The position numbers and the translations under genes are program-made. Source: Begonia masoniana (Eukaryota; Streptophyta; Magnoliopsida; Cucurbitales; Begoniaceae). Taken from it: a stretch of 64,000 nucleotides of DNA. Location of the stretch: assembly GCA_022432975.1 (NCBI GenBank), contig CM039512.1:45286309-45350308 (forward strand). The letters run 5' to 3'. The notes beneath the pieces were generated by a model. The model did not search any database, was not told the DNA's origin, and was given only the letters and a program-made list of their open reading frames with translations. The stretch's first letter is position 1, and every line of letters begins with the position of its first letter. Positions 48,079 through 60,300 of the stretch are shown here, piece by piece.

Positions 48079-51000
48079 ATGTCTAGACGACCAGGAAGGC
48101 CAAGATTACCAAGAGAGATACCAAGTCCGAGGCGGGAGGAGGACTCTAGTGTAATTAGGCAGCTGACAGAATTGATGCGTCAGCAGACTGATATAGTGCA
48201 TCAACAGTCTGATCAATTAGGAGTGCTGTTGAGCCGGGAGACACAAAGAAGTGCCAACTCGGGTTCTAGCAGTGAACATTCTGGAGATAGATTCCGGAGA
48301 CTAAGACCACCCACGTTTGATGGACAGGCTGGTGAAGCTCAACTCTGGTGGAAAATAATAGAGACCACCACAGATGTCTTGGCGATGCCTTGGTCACAAT
48401 TCAAGGACATATTCTATGGGAAGTATTTTAACAGCACGGTCCAAACCGCGAAGAAGTTAGAGTTTCTAAATTTGAAGCAGACAGGGTCGGTGGCAGAGTA
48501 CAGTAGGAAATTTGAGTCCTTGTCCAGGTTTGCTGGACATTTTGCTCATAAGGACGAGGATAAGGTGTTCAAATTTGTGCATAGACTGAAGCCGGAGATT
48601 TACCGAGGAGTCAAATTCTGTGGCATCAAAGGCTTGACATTTAGTGAAGTTGTGTCCACTGCTCTGGAAGTGGAAAAAGCTAAAAGGAAGTGTGCCGGAC
48701 CAAAAGAGGTTTCGCAAAAGTTGATCCAGCCACACCATCAGAGGGGAGTGAAGAGGCCAAGTGAAGGCCAAAATAACCAAGGATCTGGAAAGAAGGTACT
48801 GAATACCCAGAAGTTCCCTCAGTGCCCGAAATGTTCAAAGAATCACTTGGGGGAGTGTAGATTTGGATCGGGTAAGTGCTTCAACTGTGAAGAGGTTGGA
48901 CACTTGTATAAGGATTGCCCAAAGGCCCGGGTCATTCGATGTTTCCATTGCAACAAGGTTGGCCATGTCAACAGAGACTGCCCAGCTTTGAAGGGTGGCC
49001 CTGTAAACATAAAGCCAAGAATATTCTCCATGATGGAGTCCTGTGATGAGGACCGGCCTGCTGTGGTGTCAGGTACAATACTGATCAACTCTATACCTGT
49101 TTTTACTTTGATAGATTCGGGTGCAACACATTCTTTTATAGCCTCTGCATTTGCTGATAAGTTAGACGTACGGTTTACTTCTTTCGAACATGTGTTCAAA
49201 GTTGCCCTACCCTCTGGTGAACGCATGCACTCTAACCAAATGATGCCTGATAGTGTTGTATTAGTAGGAAACAAGAACTTGCCTGCCGATCTCATCGTTA
49301 TGGACATAATGGGATTTGATGTAATCTTAGGAATGGATTGGTTATTTAAACATTATGCCACAATAGATTGTAGGACTGGAGTTGTTAGTTTTCAACCCCC
49401 TGGAGGTTTAAACCATACCTTCCAAGCTCTAAAGAAGAGTAAGGAAATGACTGTAATGACTTCTATCGATTGTAGACCCTCCTCATGCAGGGAGTATTTG
49501 TGTTTTTTGGCCAATGTTTTAGACACACAACTAGTAGAAAAATCAAACCCCAAGAATGTTTTAGTTGTCCAAGATTTTCCGGAGGTATTCCTAGATGACC
49601 TTCCTGGCTTGCCACCAGATAGAGAAATTGAATTTGTTGTGGATGTCTACCCAAGCGCTGAGCCTGTATCTAAGAATCCATATAGATTAGCACCAACAGA
49701 ACTTAAGGAATTAAAGAAGCAGTTAGAGGATTTATTGGAGAAAGGGTTCATACGCCCTAGCTTTTCACCGTGGGGTGCACCTGTCCTTTTTGTCAAAAAG
49801 AAAGATGGATCAATGCGTATGTGCATTGATTATAGAGAATTAAATAAGTTAACTGTCAAGAATAAGTACCCTTTGCCGAGGATTGATGACTTATTTGACC
49901 AGCTTAAGGGTGCAAGAGTTTTCTCTAAGATTGACCTTAGATCCGGTTTGTAGCACCCGAGAATTTTTCCTCAGTTTAATTAATCGAAAGAATTGGAGAG
50001 AAAATAATAAAAAGGTAAAGTAATTAAAAGTGAATAAATTGGTTGAACTAAAATGTTTATTAAATTAGGTTCGTGAAATTAAGCCGTGAGTTATAATTAA
50101 GAACGAGATTTAACGAAAGTCGAAATGGTCGGAAACATGGGAGGGCAAAACGGTAAATGAAATTTGTATTAATGTTAATAGGGGTTATTACCAGCTGAAG
50201 GTTAAATCTGAAGATATCCCAAAGACTGCCTTTCGCACAAGGTATGGACATTATGAGTTTTTGGTTATGTCTTTTGGTTTGACAAATGCACCAGCAGCCT
50301 TCATGGATCTTATGAATAGGGTGTTTCGCGAGTATTTGGACAAGTTTGTCATTGTATTCATAGATGACATTCTAATCTATTCTAGAACTAAGGATGAGCA
50401 TGCAAGGCATTTGAGTTTGGTGTTGGGAGTACTTAGGCAGCACCAACTTTATACTAAGTTTTCCAAGTGTGAGTTTTGGTTGGACAGAGTTCACTTTCTT
50501 GGTCATGTGATCTCTGGAGATGGAATATCCGTTGATCCAGCTAAGGCCCAAGCAGTTAAGGAATGGCCCCAACCGAAGAGCGCTACAGATATTAGGAGTT
50601 TTCTTGAGTTAGCATGATACTACAGGAAGTTCATTGAAGGATTTTCAAAAATTGCTACACCCCTTACTAGGTTAACAAGGAAGAATGTGAAGTATATGTG
50701 GACTGAAGAATGTGAACGTAGCTTTCAGACCTTGAAACAGAAACTGACCAATGCCCCAATCTTAACCCTTCCAGTTGAAGATGGTAAATTTAGTATTTAT
50801 TGTGATGCTTCCAAAATTGGACTAGGCTGTGTGTTGATGCAAGATGGAAAGATTATAGCTTATGCTTCTAGGCAGTTAAAAGTACATAAAAAGAATTACC
50901 CTACATATGACTTAGAATTAGCTGCTGTAGTCTTCGCATTAAAGATTTGGAGGCACTATCTGTATGGACAAACTTGTGAGATATTTTCGGATCATAAAAG

Positions 51001-52692
51001 TCTGAAATACATTTTCATGCAAAAGGAACTGAATATGAGGCAACGTAGGTGGTTAGAGTTTGTCAACGAGTATGATTTTGAGATTAAGTACCACCCTGGC
51101 AAGGCGAATGTAGTGGCTGATGCTTTGAGTAGAGTGACCCCTTCAGTCTCTACATTGACTCTAGACATACCAATAGCTTTAGAGACAGAATTCTAAAGAT
51201 TCAACCTGGAAGCTGTGTCTAGTATGACAGCTATGCTTTCGGCCATATCTTTAAGGCCTAAGATTTTGGAGAGAATAAAGGAAGTTCAAATGAATGACAC
51301 TGAATGCAATAAGTATAAGTTGTGCATGGATTCTACTGACAAGTCGGGTTTCAACTGCTCAGTTGATGGAATTCTCAAGTTTCGGAACAGATGGTTTGTT
51401 CCGGCTGATACTGAACTTAGAAAGGGAATCCTATCTGAGGCACATTCTTCTAGACTCTCTGTTCATCTCGGGAGTACGAAAATGTACAGAGATCTCAAGC
51501 AACATTATTGGTGGCCAGGTATGAAAAGAAGTGTGGCGGAGTATGTGGAGTCCTGTCTGATCTGCCAGCAAGTCAAAGCTGAATATCAGAGGCCTGCTGG
51601 AACATTACAACCCTTACCAGTTCCCGAATGGAAATGGGAACAAATAACGATGGATTTTGTTACAGGATTACCTAGAACAGCAAAGGGTCACGATGCAATT
51701 TGGGTAGTAGTTGATCGTTTAACCAAATCTGCTCACTTTCGCCAATGAAGATAACATACTCGATGGATCAACTGGCTGAGTTGTATGTGCACGAAGTTGT
51801 TAGACTGCATGGAGTTCCAAGCACCATAGTTTCAGACCGAGACACTAGATTTACTTCTAAATTTTGGAAAAGTTTGCACAAGGCTATGGGAACACAGCTT
51901 AGTTTTAGCACAGATTTCCACCCTCAAACAGATGGACAATCCGAAAGGACTATTCAAACATTAGAAGATATGCTCCGTGCATGTGTCTTAGACTTTCAAG
52001 GTTCATGGAGCAAATACTTGTCCTTGATTGAATTTTCTTATAATAACAGTTTTCAGACAACAATAGGCATGACACCGTACGAGGCATTGTAAGGACGGAA
52101 GTGCAGATCTCCATTGTATTGGGATGAAGTTGGAGAAGCACAATTGATTGGTCCTGACATCGTACAGCAAACAGTGGAGAAAATTGCTCTTATCCGATAA
52201 AGAATCTTGACAGCTCAAAGCCGGCAGAAAAGCTATGCAGACAAAAGGCGAAGAGAACTGGAATTTGAAGTAGGTAATGAAGTTTTTCTTAAAGTGTCAC
52301 CTTTCAAAGGAGTGGTGAGATTTGGAAAGAGAGGAAAGTTAAACCCCAGATTTATTGGACCATTCACTATTCTGAAGAGAGTTGGGAGAGCAGCCTATCA
52401 GTTGCAGCTATCGGTGTCTATGGATGGGATGCACAGTGTGTTCCATGTTTCCATGTTGAAGAAATGCATAAGGGATCCATATCAAATCGTGGAACAGCAA
52501 GACTTTGAGATTCATCCTACCCTTGCCTATGAAGAAAAACCAGTAAAGATCTTAGATTATGCAGTGAAGGTATTGCGCAACAAAGAGGTCCCACTAGTAA
52601 AAGTCTTATGGCACAACCAGAACATAGAGGAGACCACTTGGGAGCGCCAGCAAGACATGATGGACCAACATCCAGAATTATTCAGGTACTGA
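48079..52692 (+). pseudogene. E2 gag-pol, disrupted
   Basis: Starts at ATG 48079 with a basic N-terminus. Gag lacks roughly 38 residues present in E1 and E3 between PPTFDGQ and LWWKI, an in-frame loss. Two CCHC knuckles ([29 protein letters not shown]1 has one), protease ([10 protein letters not shown]), RT ([31 protein letters not shown]), RNase H ([14 protein letters not shown]), integrase ([16 protein letters not shown]) and a chromodomain-like end (VKVLWHNQNIEETTWE). Breaks: a 233-bp insertion at 49949-50181, TGA 50615, TAA 51194, a frameshift near 51740, TAA 52090 and TAA 52198. The element cannot make its own pol; the gag-protease part is open to about 49950. Confidence 0.92.
49949..50181 (+). 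mobile_element. 233-bp LTR-ended insertion in E2 RT
   Basis: Splits the RT between ...KIDLRSG and YYQLKV. It starts TGTAGCACCCGAG like an LTR 5' end but ends GTTAATAG without the usual CA. The flanks CGGTT (49944-49948) and GGGTT (50182-50186) differ at one base, so a 5-bp target duplication is plausible. Confidence 0.75.
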
Positions 52693-52714
52693 ATTTTGAG
52701 GACAAAATTCTTTT

Positions 52715-52727
52715 AAGGAGGGTAGAT
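52715..52727 (+). promoter_or_regulatory. E2 polypurine tract
   Basis: AAGGAGGGTAGAT directly before the 3' LTR and after GAGGACAAAATTC. Confidence 0.88.
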
Positions 52728-54887
52728 TGTAGCACCCGATTTCAATTAAACCGAATTTAACTTATCAATTAATGATGTGCAATTTCATGGAAGAATTGGG
52801 AGAGTTATTAATTAGGTTAATGAGTGACTAAGCAAGAGCATTTATGTAAATTGGAAATTTAAAAGTGGATAACGTATTTAAGGAATGAGGGATTGGGTTT
52901 AATGCACTGTAGCCGCCACCATTTCACACTTTTCTCTTCGGGTTTTCAGCTCAAGCAGCCGAGCTCTCTAGGCGATTTTCCTCGCCCGATTCTCCTTCAA
53001 CTTAGGTGAGTTTTCCTCATTTCTCTTATGATATAGTGGTTAAGTACCTAATGGAGTACAATGTGGAGATTTTGAGGATGCTAAGATTGAGCGTAGGTTC
53101 GGGTTTTTCTGATAAAGTGGGGGGAACGCTCGGGTAGTAGGGTCTCTAACTGGATTTCCTCGAACCACTGTTTGATTCTTGGTGAGATTTAGTGAAGTTT
53201 TGATTTATATTCTGTTATGAACTTAGGTGAGCAGATTTCTGGAGTGGTTAGCAACCAAACAATTTCCCGGAATCAAGGTAAGTAAAGTATGCATGTGCCT
53301 TCGGGCCTACATCACAAAACAGTAGGGTTATGTATCTTGTGAATGATTTTGTATGTCATGCATCATGTTTTTGAAAGATTATGAAAATGAATTTCCATGT
53401 AAGAATGGTAAGGTATGAACTGAATGTGACAGACAAACTATTAAGGGAACTAATCCACCCCTTAACTTAAATAGGGATTTATGACATTGGGAGAATTGAT
53501 CCCACTCCCAAGGGAACCAAGGGATCAGATCAGCTATTAAGGGAATTCATCTGCCCCTTAATCGAGTAGAGGATGTATAACATTGGGAAAATTGATCCAC
53601 TTCCCAAGGGAATCGAGGGATCAGATCAGCTTATGAATGAATGTGAATACAACTGAGATGAGAAAGTAGGAATTACATGTTTAGGAATTTATGTTTCAGC
53701 ATTTCATTTCATTACTGCTTTGCTTACTTAGCATTAGGCTAATAGATGAGTTTTGTGATGTAGGTGTTGAGGATACTGCAGGTGAATTTCCTGGACACTC
53801 AGATGATTAGGTGTGGTTGGAGGAGTACATCCATGTTTCGGCCTGGTAAACCGATGAGGCGGATTAACTGATGTCTGTAGTTGGAATGGTTTAGTTTACA
53901 GGGTTTCAATCTGAGTATGTTAAGTTTTCATGACAGTAATGGTCTTTAATATTTTGAATACGTTTTGAGATCTTCTGATGATAGTATTCTGTGGGATTTT
54001 AAATGTTGGTTTTTACTGGATTTGAACAATATAATGATTTGAATTGTTTCTGAATGGTTTCAGTAAAGTGAAAAATCCCTTTCCGTAGTTAGAGTTGTAA
54101 TTCTGTTCTTTGCCGGTAGATGAAGTCTATCGGCAGATGTTGAGTCGTGTTGTTCTATCGGAAGATGTCTTCAGTAAAGCCATCAGATGATGTCTCAGTA
54201 AAGTCATTGGTACATGAGGTTTGTTCTATCGGAAGATGTCTTCAGTAAAGCCATCGGATGATGTCCCAGTAAAGTCATCGGTACATGAGGTTTATTCTAT
54301 CGGAAGATGTAGATTTTGCCCTACCGGTATGAGTGGGTATTATGCTTGTCGTTTAGTAATCAGTATATGCAATTTACCCTATCGGAAGAAGGGAACGAGA
54401 GATTTTGTCGTTTTGCCATCGGTAGATGCGAGTCGCAAAACTTGTCGTTTTGCGATCGGTTGATGTTGGATAATTGACTTATCCGGCTGATGTCATCGGC
54501 AGATGTAATCTGCCGAGAGATGTCTTTGTTTCCAACTCTTCTGGTTGACATCATCGGCAGAAGCCTTCTATTTTCTGTTTCTGTTTTTTCCGTTGACTTT
54601 ACTCATCGGCAGATGCGTTTGACTTCTGCGACTTCTCAAGTATTCCACGGTTTAAACTTTTATTTCCTATCTACCGATTGTCTCCTAACATTCCGAACAA
54701 TGTTTTACAGTTTTGTTTAACCATACCGTTGCTCAAATCATTTTCCGCTGCAAGTTTTAAAATATTTGAAGTTTTAGAAAATATCAAATTACGACTTTCG
54801 AGCGAAGTTTCAAATTTGAACCAGAATTTCCGAGTCATGTGCAAGTCTTGTGTAACGAACCGGGTTTATATAATCTGGGGCGTTACA
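52728..54887 (+). repeat. E2 3' LTR (2160 bp, complete)
   Basis: Starts TGTAGCACCCGA and ends GGGGCGTTACA. Exon end TTAG|GTGAGT 53005, mini-exon 53227-53277, GATGTAG acceptor at 53764 with a frame closing at TAG 53808-53810, word array 54110-54620. The two TGACGTCA sites of the 5' LTR are TGATGTCA (54487) and TGACATCA (54545) here. Confidence 0.93.
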
Positions 54888-56626
54888 ACCACACACCCCA
54901 CAACTCAACGCCAAGCACAACGATAACACAACACTATGCGAAGAAAACAATAACAAATAAAACCTACCGTTCTATGGTGTAGGCCCGAAGGCGAAAGAAC
55001 ATTACCCACTACTTACCTGTCGTCCTAGCTCGCTGAGGATACTCGGTTACCTGTCCACCTACGGCTCTACCTACGACAAATATTCAAACTTCATTAAAAT
55101 CAAGGCTACATTCACTAATTACTCTCAAACTACTATTTCTAGCCTAACCCAATGAAAACCTAACTAAACGGGCCACTAATTTGGGTTCGGTAAAAACCGA
55201 CCGAACTTTAAACTCGCCTAACTTTTGCGTCGGATATCAGAATCGAACGATTCCAGCGGCCACGTACTCCTCTAATAACCTATTTTAACCTGCAAAAAGG
55301 AATTTTAAAACAAACGACCGCAGCTAGGTCAAAAATAAGAAAACCCAAATCTGCCCTTTACCCGGAATTTTCTCTATTTTGATTTTTCATCAATTCTCAC
55401 CAAATTCCTCACCAATCGACCACCCACACCCTCAATTAGAATAATCTAACCAAAATCCCAAGCTACACACACCAAAAATCGAAATGCTCAAACCGGCCTT
55501 TTTGATTTTTCGCCCAAACGGGCTCATCACGGCCAGACGATGTAAGCCGATCCAAGAGTCGGTAAACCCACGCCGGAGGTGACCAAAATCGGCCGGTGAT
55601 TGGAGCCAAATCCGGCTCATCACTCACGGCCTAAAACCGAACCGAAACAGGGCACAAATCGGGTCTAACCTGTCGATTCGTGTGCGGAGACAACCGGAAA
55701 CCGCTCGTCGCCGTCGACTGGCCGGAGAATGTCAGAATTTCCGGTGGTTGTCGTCGGAGGGACGTCGCTCGTCTCTCCCCTCTCCGTTCTCCTCTCCCCT
55801 GCCTTCGGCGTTTGCAAACAACAGAATAATGGCTTCGGCCATTCTGTTGTTTTGTTTTTATTTTATTCTTTTTTTCTAATAATAATAATAATAATAATAA
55901 TAACATTAATAACAATAACATTACCATTTTGCCCTCCCGAAAATTGCGTTAAATCTCATTCTTAAATTATAAATTTTCGTAAATTAACCCTCACCCGTAC
56001 CCGGCTTAAGTTCTCCACTAGGAATACCCGAACATAAATTAATTAAAATGACTTATTTTATTATTCTTTTATTTTCTCTCCAATTTCCTTTAAAAAAACC
56101 CGGGTGTTACAATTTCCCTCTACCAGACGATCGTACAGATTGAAGGAGGATGGCCCGTGAGAGTACGCTGGGCAGTCGGTGCGTTTTAACCTGTGGGTAA
56201 TCATGTAAAGGTAATTTGGGATACTGTAGTTAGATAATAGGAAAATTGTATAGTTAGAACATTTTAGGATGTTTGGTTCTGATTAGTTGATAGGTTACGT
56301 TTTGATGTTTTTAAACGTTTTGGTAATTGAAATTATAAAACGTTTTGTTAAGAATTTTTATGAACTGCTTTGTGGTTTTAGCAGGAGGAAATATCTGGTT
56401 TTCGAACGGAACCACGCAGTTCGTTTTCATGAAAATGTACTTGGTTTTAAATTGCGTTATGAGTCGCTTATTTCAGGTGAATCGGGTGTGATTTGAGTGA
56501 TTGTTTATCACGTGTTTATGAAGTAGAGTATGTTATAGTTTTGATGTAGGTTATGTGTATTTGAATGCAAGGGAAAGGGAAAGAAAGAATGAAGGTGGAA
56601 GAGAAAAGGAAACAGGGGAGGAGGAA

Positions 56627-57115
56627 CTCCCTGGAATTGAAATTCCAGGGAGAGTGGCGATCGATCGCCCCTCATGGCTGAGCTCCCTGGAGAAACTCCA
56701 GAGAGCTTGGCGATCGATCTCCCAGGAGGGCGCGATCGATCGCCCCTGTGTGTGGAGCGATCGCCTGTTGAGGCGATCGCTATGGAAAACGCGATCGCTG
56801 AAGGGCGATCGATCGCCTGAAAAGGGGCGATCGATCGCCCCTCAGTTTTCTTCACTGGCGATCGATCGCCGTTCAATTCCAGGGAGTTCCTCGATCGATC
56901 GCCCCTCATGGCTGAGCTCTCCGGAGAAACTCCAGAGAGCTTGGCGATCGATCTCCCAGGAGGGCGCGATCGATCGCCCCTGTGTATGGAGAGATCGCCT
57001 GTTGAGGCGATCGCTGGGGAAAACGCGATCGCTGAAGGGCGATCGATCGCCCCTCAGTTTTCTTCACTAGCGATCGATCGCCGGAAACGGGCGATCGATC
57101 ACCCCTCACATTTCA
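56627..57115. repeat. L8 hairpin and CGATCGATCG word array with 234-bp internal duplication
   Basis: Hairpin CTCCCTGGAATT/AATTCCAGGGAG at 56627-56652. Then GCGATCGATCGCC and GCGATCGC words in high density; a 234-bp unit starting at 56658 is repeated from 56892 with few differences. Confidence 0.9.
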
Positions 57116-57341
57116 CGGGACATTGTCCCTTTTTCCCTCCGTGCCTTCAGGTTTTATTTGATATGTTTTAATTATTTATTTTAAACATTTTAATTGTTAT
57201 ATTTAATTGATTTAAGCTTTGTTTTTAAACGATTTTCTAAACAATGTTAACTATTTCAATTTTAGTCTAATTTCCGCTTAAACCGTAAAATAAAATGAAA
57301 AATTAATACGGAAAATTAGGATACGGGTAAGGGTCGTCACA

Positions 57342-60300
57342 AACAGTCCCAACACATGGAGCGACAGGCCCAACAGATGGAGAGACATTCTCAACAATTG
57401 GGTACCCTGATTGACCGCGAAGGCGTTAGAGCTCGGGAGGCGGCGACTCCTAGCAATAAGGGGATGGAAAGATTTCAGAAGCTCCAACCTCCGATATTCA
57501 ACGGACAGTCTACGGATCCCTCTTCAGCCAAGGAGTGGATTCGAACCATGGAGGATATGCTGGCCTATGTAAGCATTGAGGATGGAGAAAATATTGCGTT
57601 GGTTAGCTACCACCTAGCATTGGATGCTCGATTTTGGTGGGACTCCATCAAGGCTACCACAGACGTGACTATGATGAGCTGGGAACGGTTCAGAGAAGTA
57701 TTTTACGATAAATATTTCAGCCATACAGTACGGGAGGCAAAGATGGTTGAGTTTATGCAGTTGCAGCAGGTCGGTTCTATTGCCGAGTATGTAAGGAGGT
57801 TTGAAGCACTGTCCCGATTCGCACCACGTCAGGTCAGCGTCAACGAGGACAAGGTACGCAGATTTTTGCAAGGGCTTAGTCAGGAGTTTAGAAGGAACCT
57901 TACTATATCAGGGGTACGGAATGTATCCTATGACGAGATCGTGGCCAGAGCCCTTGAGATTGAGGCGGTTGATAGGGGTTCTGTCAAACCGAGGGAGTCA
58001 TCTAAGGGCATCTTTCGAGAAATTCACCCCCAGATTAGGAATAAGGGTTGGCAACCAAGAGGACAGCCACAACAACAACAACAGAGAGGAGTTAAAAGAC
58101 CTTTAGAGGGAGACAACGATCGAGGCAAGGCCAAGCAGGTACAGGGGGCTTCACAGATGCCTTGGTGCCCCAAGTGTCAGAGGGAGCACAGCGGTGAGTG
58201 CCGAGTGGGCACTAATAAGTGTTACAGATGTGGTGAAGTCGGCCATTATGTCAGAAATTGCCTGAAGCCCGGTCGAGATCAATCAGGCAGTGATCAGAGG
58301 AGGATTATGCCGAGGATTTTTGCATTTATCGAGCCCGTTGATGTTGATGATGAGGCTCGGCCTTCCTTGATAACAGGTACTATTCTAATTTCGGGTGTAG
58401 CAGTAATTTCTTTGATAGACACGGGGGCTACGCATTCTTTTGTTTCCACTGCTTGCGTGTCAAGACTGAAGCTTGTACCTGAGTTAGCAGAATGCGAATA
58501 CAGTGTGATGCTACCTTCAGGAGAGCGTATGCAGTCAGGTCATGTCGTCCAGGGCAATATTGTCTCAGTTGGGAACAGTACCCTCTATGCTTGCCTGATT
58601 GTTATGGGTATAGAGATCTATGATGTTATCTTAGGGATGGACTGGCTATCGCAGCACTTCGCCACCATCGATTGTCGATCCGGGATTGTGACATTTCGAG
58701 CCCCGGGTAAAGCTGAGTTTTCATATCAGGCGATGAACCGATTGAGTGGATCGCCTATCTCTTATTCCATGAAGGTCAACGAGCAATTTAAAGGTGAGTG
58801 CTCTATTTATTTGGCCACAGTACTTGATACTCAGTTGCTCAGCGAAGTAAAGCCGAGTGACATTCCTATAGTCAGAGAATTCTCTGAGATCTTCCTTGAT
58901 GATCTCCCTGGTTTACCACCGGACCGGGAGATTGAATTTGTGATTGATGTTTATCCTAGTTCGGCGCCAGTGTCAAAGAATGCGTATAGATTGGCGCCTG
59001 CTGAGTTGAAAGAGTTGAAATCTCAGTTGGAGGAGTTGCTTAATAAGGGTTTCATCCGACCCAGTGTTTCACCCTAGGGTGCGCCCGTTTTATTCGTCAA
59101 GAAGAAAGACGGGACCCTCAGGATGTGTGTGGATTACAGAGAGCTGAATAAGCTTACAGTGAAGAATAAGTATCCACTACCACGGATCGATGATTTGTTT
59201 GATCAACTACAAGGTGCCCGAGTATTTTCTAGGATTGACCTACGCTCGGGTTACTATCAGTTAAAGGTCCAGAGGGAAGATATTCAGAAAACCGCATTCC
59301 GAACGAGGTATGGGCATTATGAGTTCCTAGTTATGTCTTTTGGACTTACTAATGCCCCTACAGCGTTTATGGATTTGATGAACCGTGTATTCAAAGAGTG
59401 CCTGGACAAGTTCGTTGTAGTCTTTATCGACGACATTTTAATATATTCTAAGACGAAAGAGGAGCATGAAGAGCAATTGAGGATTGTTCTCAGAATTCTA
59501 CAACGACACTAGCTTTATCCGAAGTTCTCTAAATGCGAGTTTTGGCTGGATCGAGTCCGTTTTCTCGGCCACATCATATCAGAAGAAGAGGTTTGTGTGG
59601 ATCCGAGCAAAATTTAGGTGGTCAGAGATTGGCCACAGCCTAAGAACGTGCGAGAAGTACGTGGATTTCTCGGGTTGGCTGGTTATTATCGGAAGTTCAT
59701 AGAGGGATTTTCAAAGATTGCGATTCCTCTTTCACGTTTGGCTCGGAAGAACGAGAAATTTATATGGTCGGCTGCTTGCGACCACATTTTTATGGAGTTG
59801 AAGCAGAAGTTGACCACAACTCTAGTACTGACACTACCTGTTGAAGGTGACAAATTTAGTATCTATTGTGATGTATCTGGAGTTGGACTCGGTTGCGTAT
59901 TGATGCAGGAAGGAAAGGTTATCGCGTATGCTTCTCGGCAGTTGAAGTCGTATGAGCAAAATTATCCTACGCATGATCTGGAGTTAGCAGCGGTGGTCTT
60001 CGCACTGAAGATATGGAGGCATTATTTATATGGGTAGCAGTGCGAGATATTTTCTGATCACAAAAGCTTGAAGTATTTATTTACACAGAAGGAGCTTAAT
60101 ATGCGACAAAGAAGGTGGCTGGAGTTCGTGAATGACTATGAATTTGATATTAAATACCACCCAGGAAAGGCGAACAAGGTCGCTGAAGCTTTGAGCCGAA
60201 TGCCTACTGCGAGTCAGCCTTCACTTGCAGCGTTGTCAGTTACATTGCGGTCTGAGATTAAGAGGTTCGATGTGGAGATTGTGGCAGAGTTGTCCAGTAT

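Larger units (their letters stand above)
46455..54887 (+). mobile_element. Gypsy element E2 (Tekay/Del-like), 8.43 kb, TSD ACCAC
   Basis: 5' LTR 46455-47924, PBS 47928, gag-pol 48079-52692, PPT 52715-52727, 3' LTR 52728-54887. The exact pentamer ACCAC flanks it (46450-46454 and 54888-54892). It is inserted in solo LTR L5. The LTRs are highly similar where both exist, but the 5' LTR is about 690 bp shorter. Confidence 0.94.
45234..56111 (-). mobile_element. Solo LTR, family L5 (about 2.44 kb), TSD ATTTC, split by E2
   Basis: Pieces 45234-46454 and 54893-56111. The minus strand starts TGTAACACCCGGG at 56111 and ends GGGGGCGTTACA at 45234; ATTTC flanks it (45229-45233 and 56112-56116). On the minus strand it shows a mini-exon ending GACGACAG|GTAAGT near 55022, a GGCCTACACC motif after it, a GTGTAG|GTGAC acceptor near 45870 and minisatellites at 45972-46385. 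An (AAT)n run lies near 55880. Confidence 0.9.
44759..57341 (+). mobile_element. LTR of family L8, split by solo LTR L5; its 3' end abuts E3 gag
   Basis: Pieces 44759-45233 and 56117-57341 are continuous once L5 and one TSD copy are removed. The ATGCATCA block (near 44841), the CTTACTGAG...CTCATAG block and the GTGTAG|GTGAC acceptor (45205) are in the first piece. The hairpin (56627-56652) and the CGATCGATCG word array (56658-57115) are in the second, which ends GGGTCGTCACA at 57341. It is related to E3's 3' LTR but clearly diverged, and its 5' start is missing. Confidence 0.75.

Noticed and set aside
56658..57115. Frequent GCGATCGC octamers, as in cyanobacterial HIP1
   Set aside because: They are part of a retrotransposon LTR word array with clear plant retroelement context; there is no sign of bacterial DNA.
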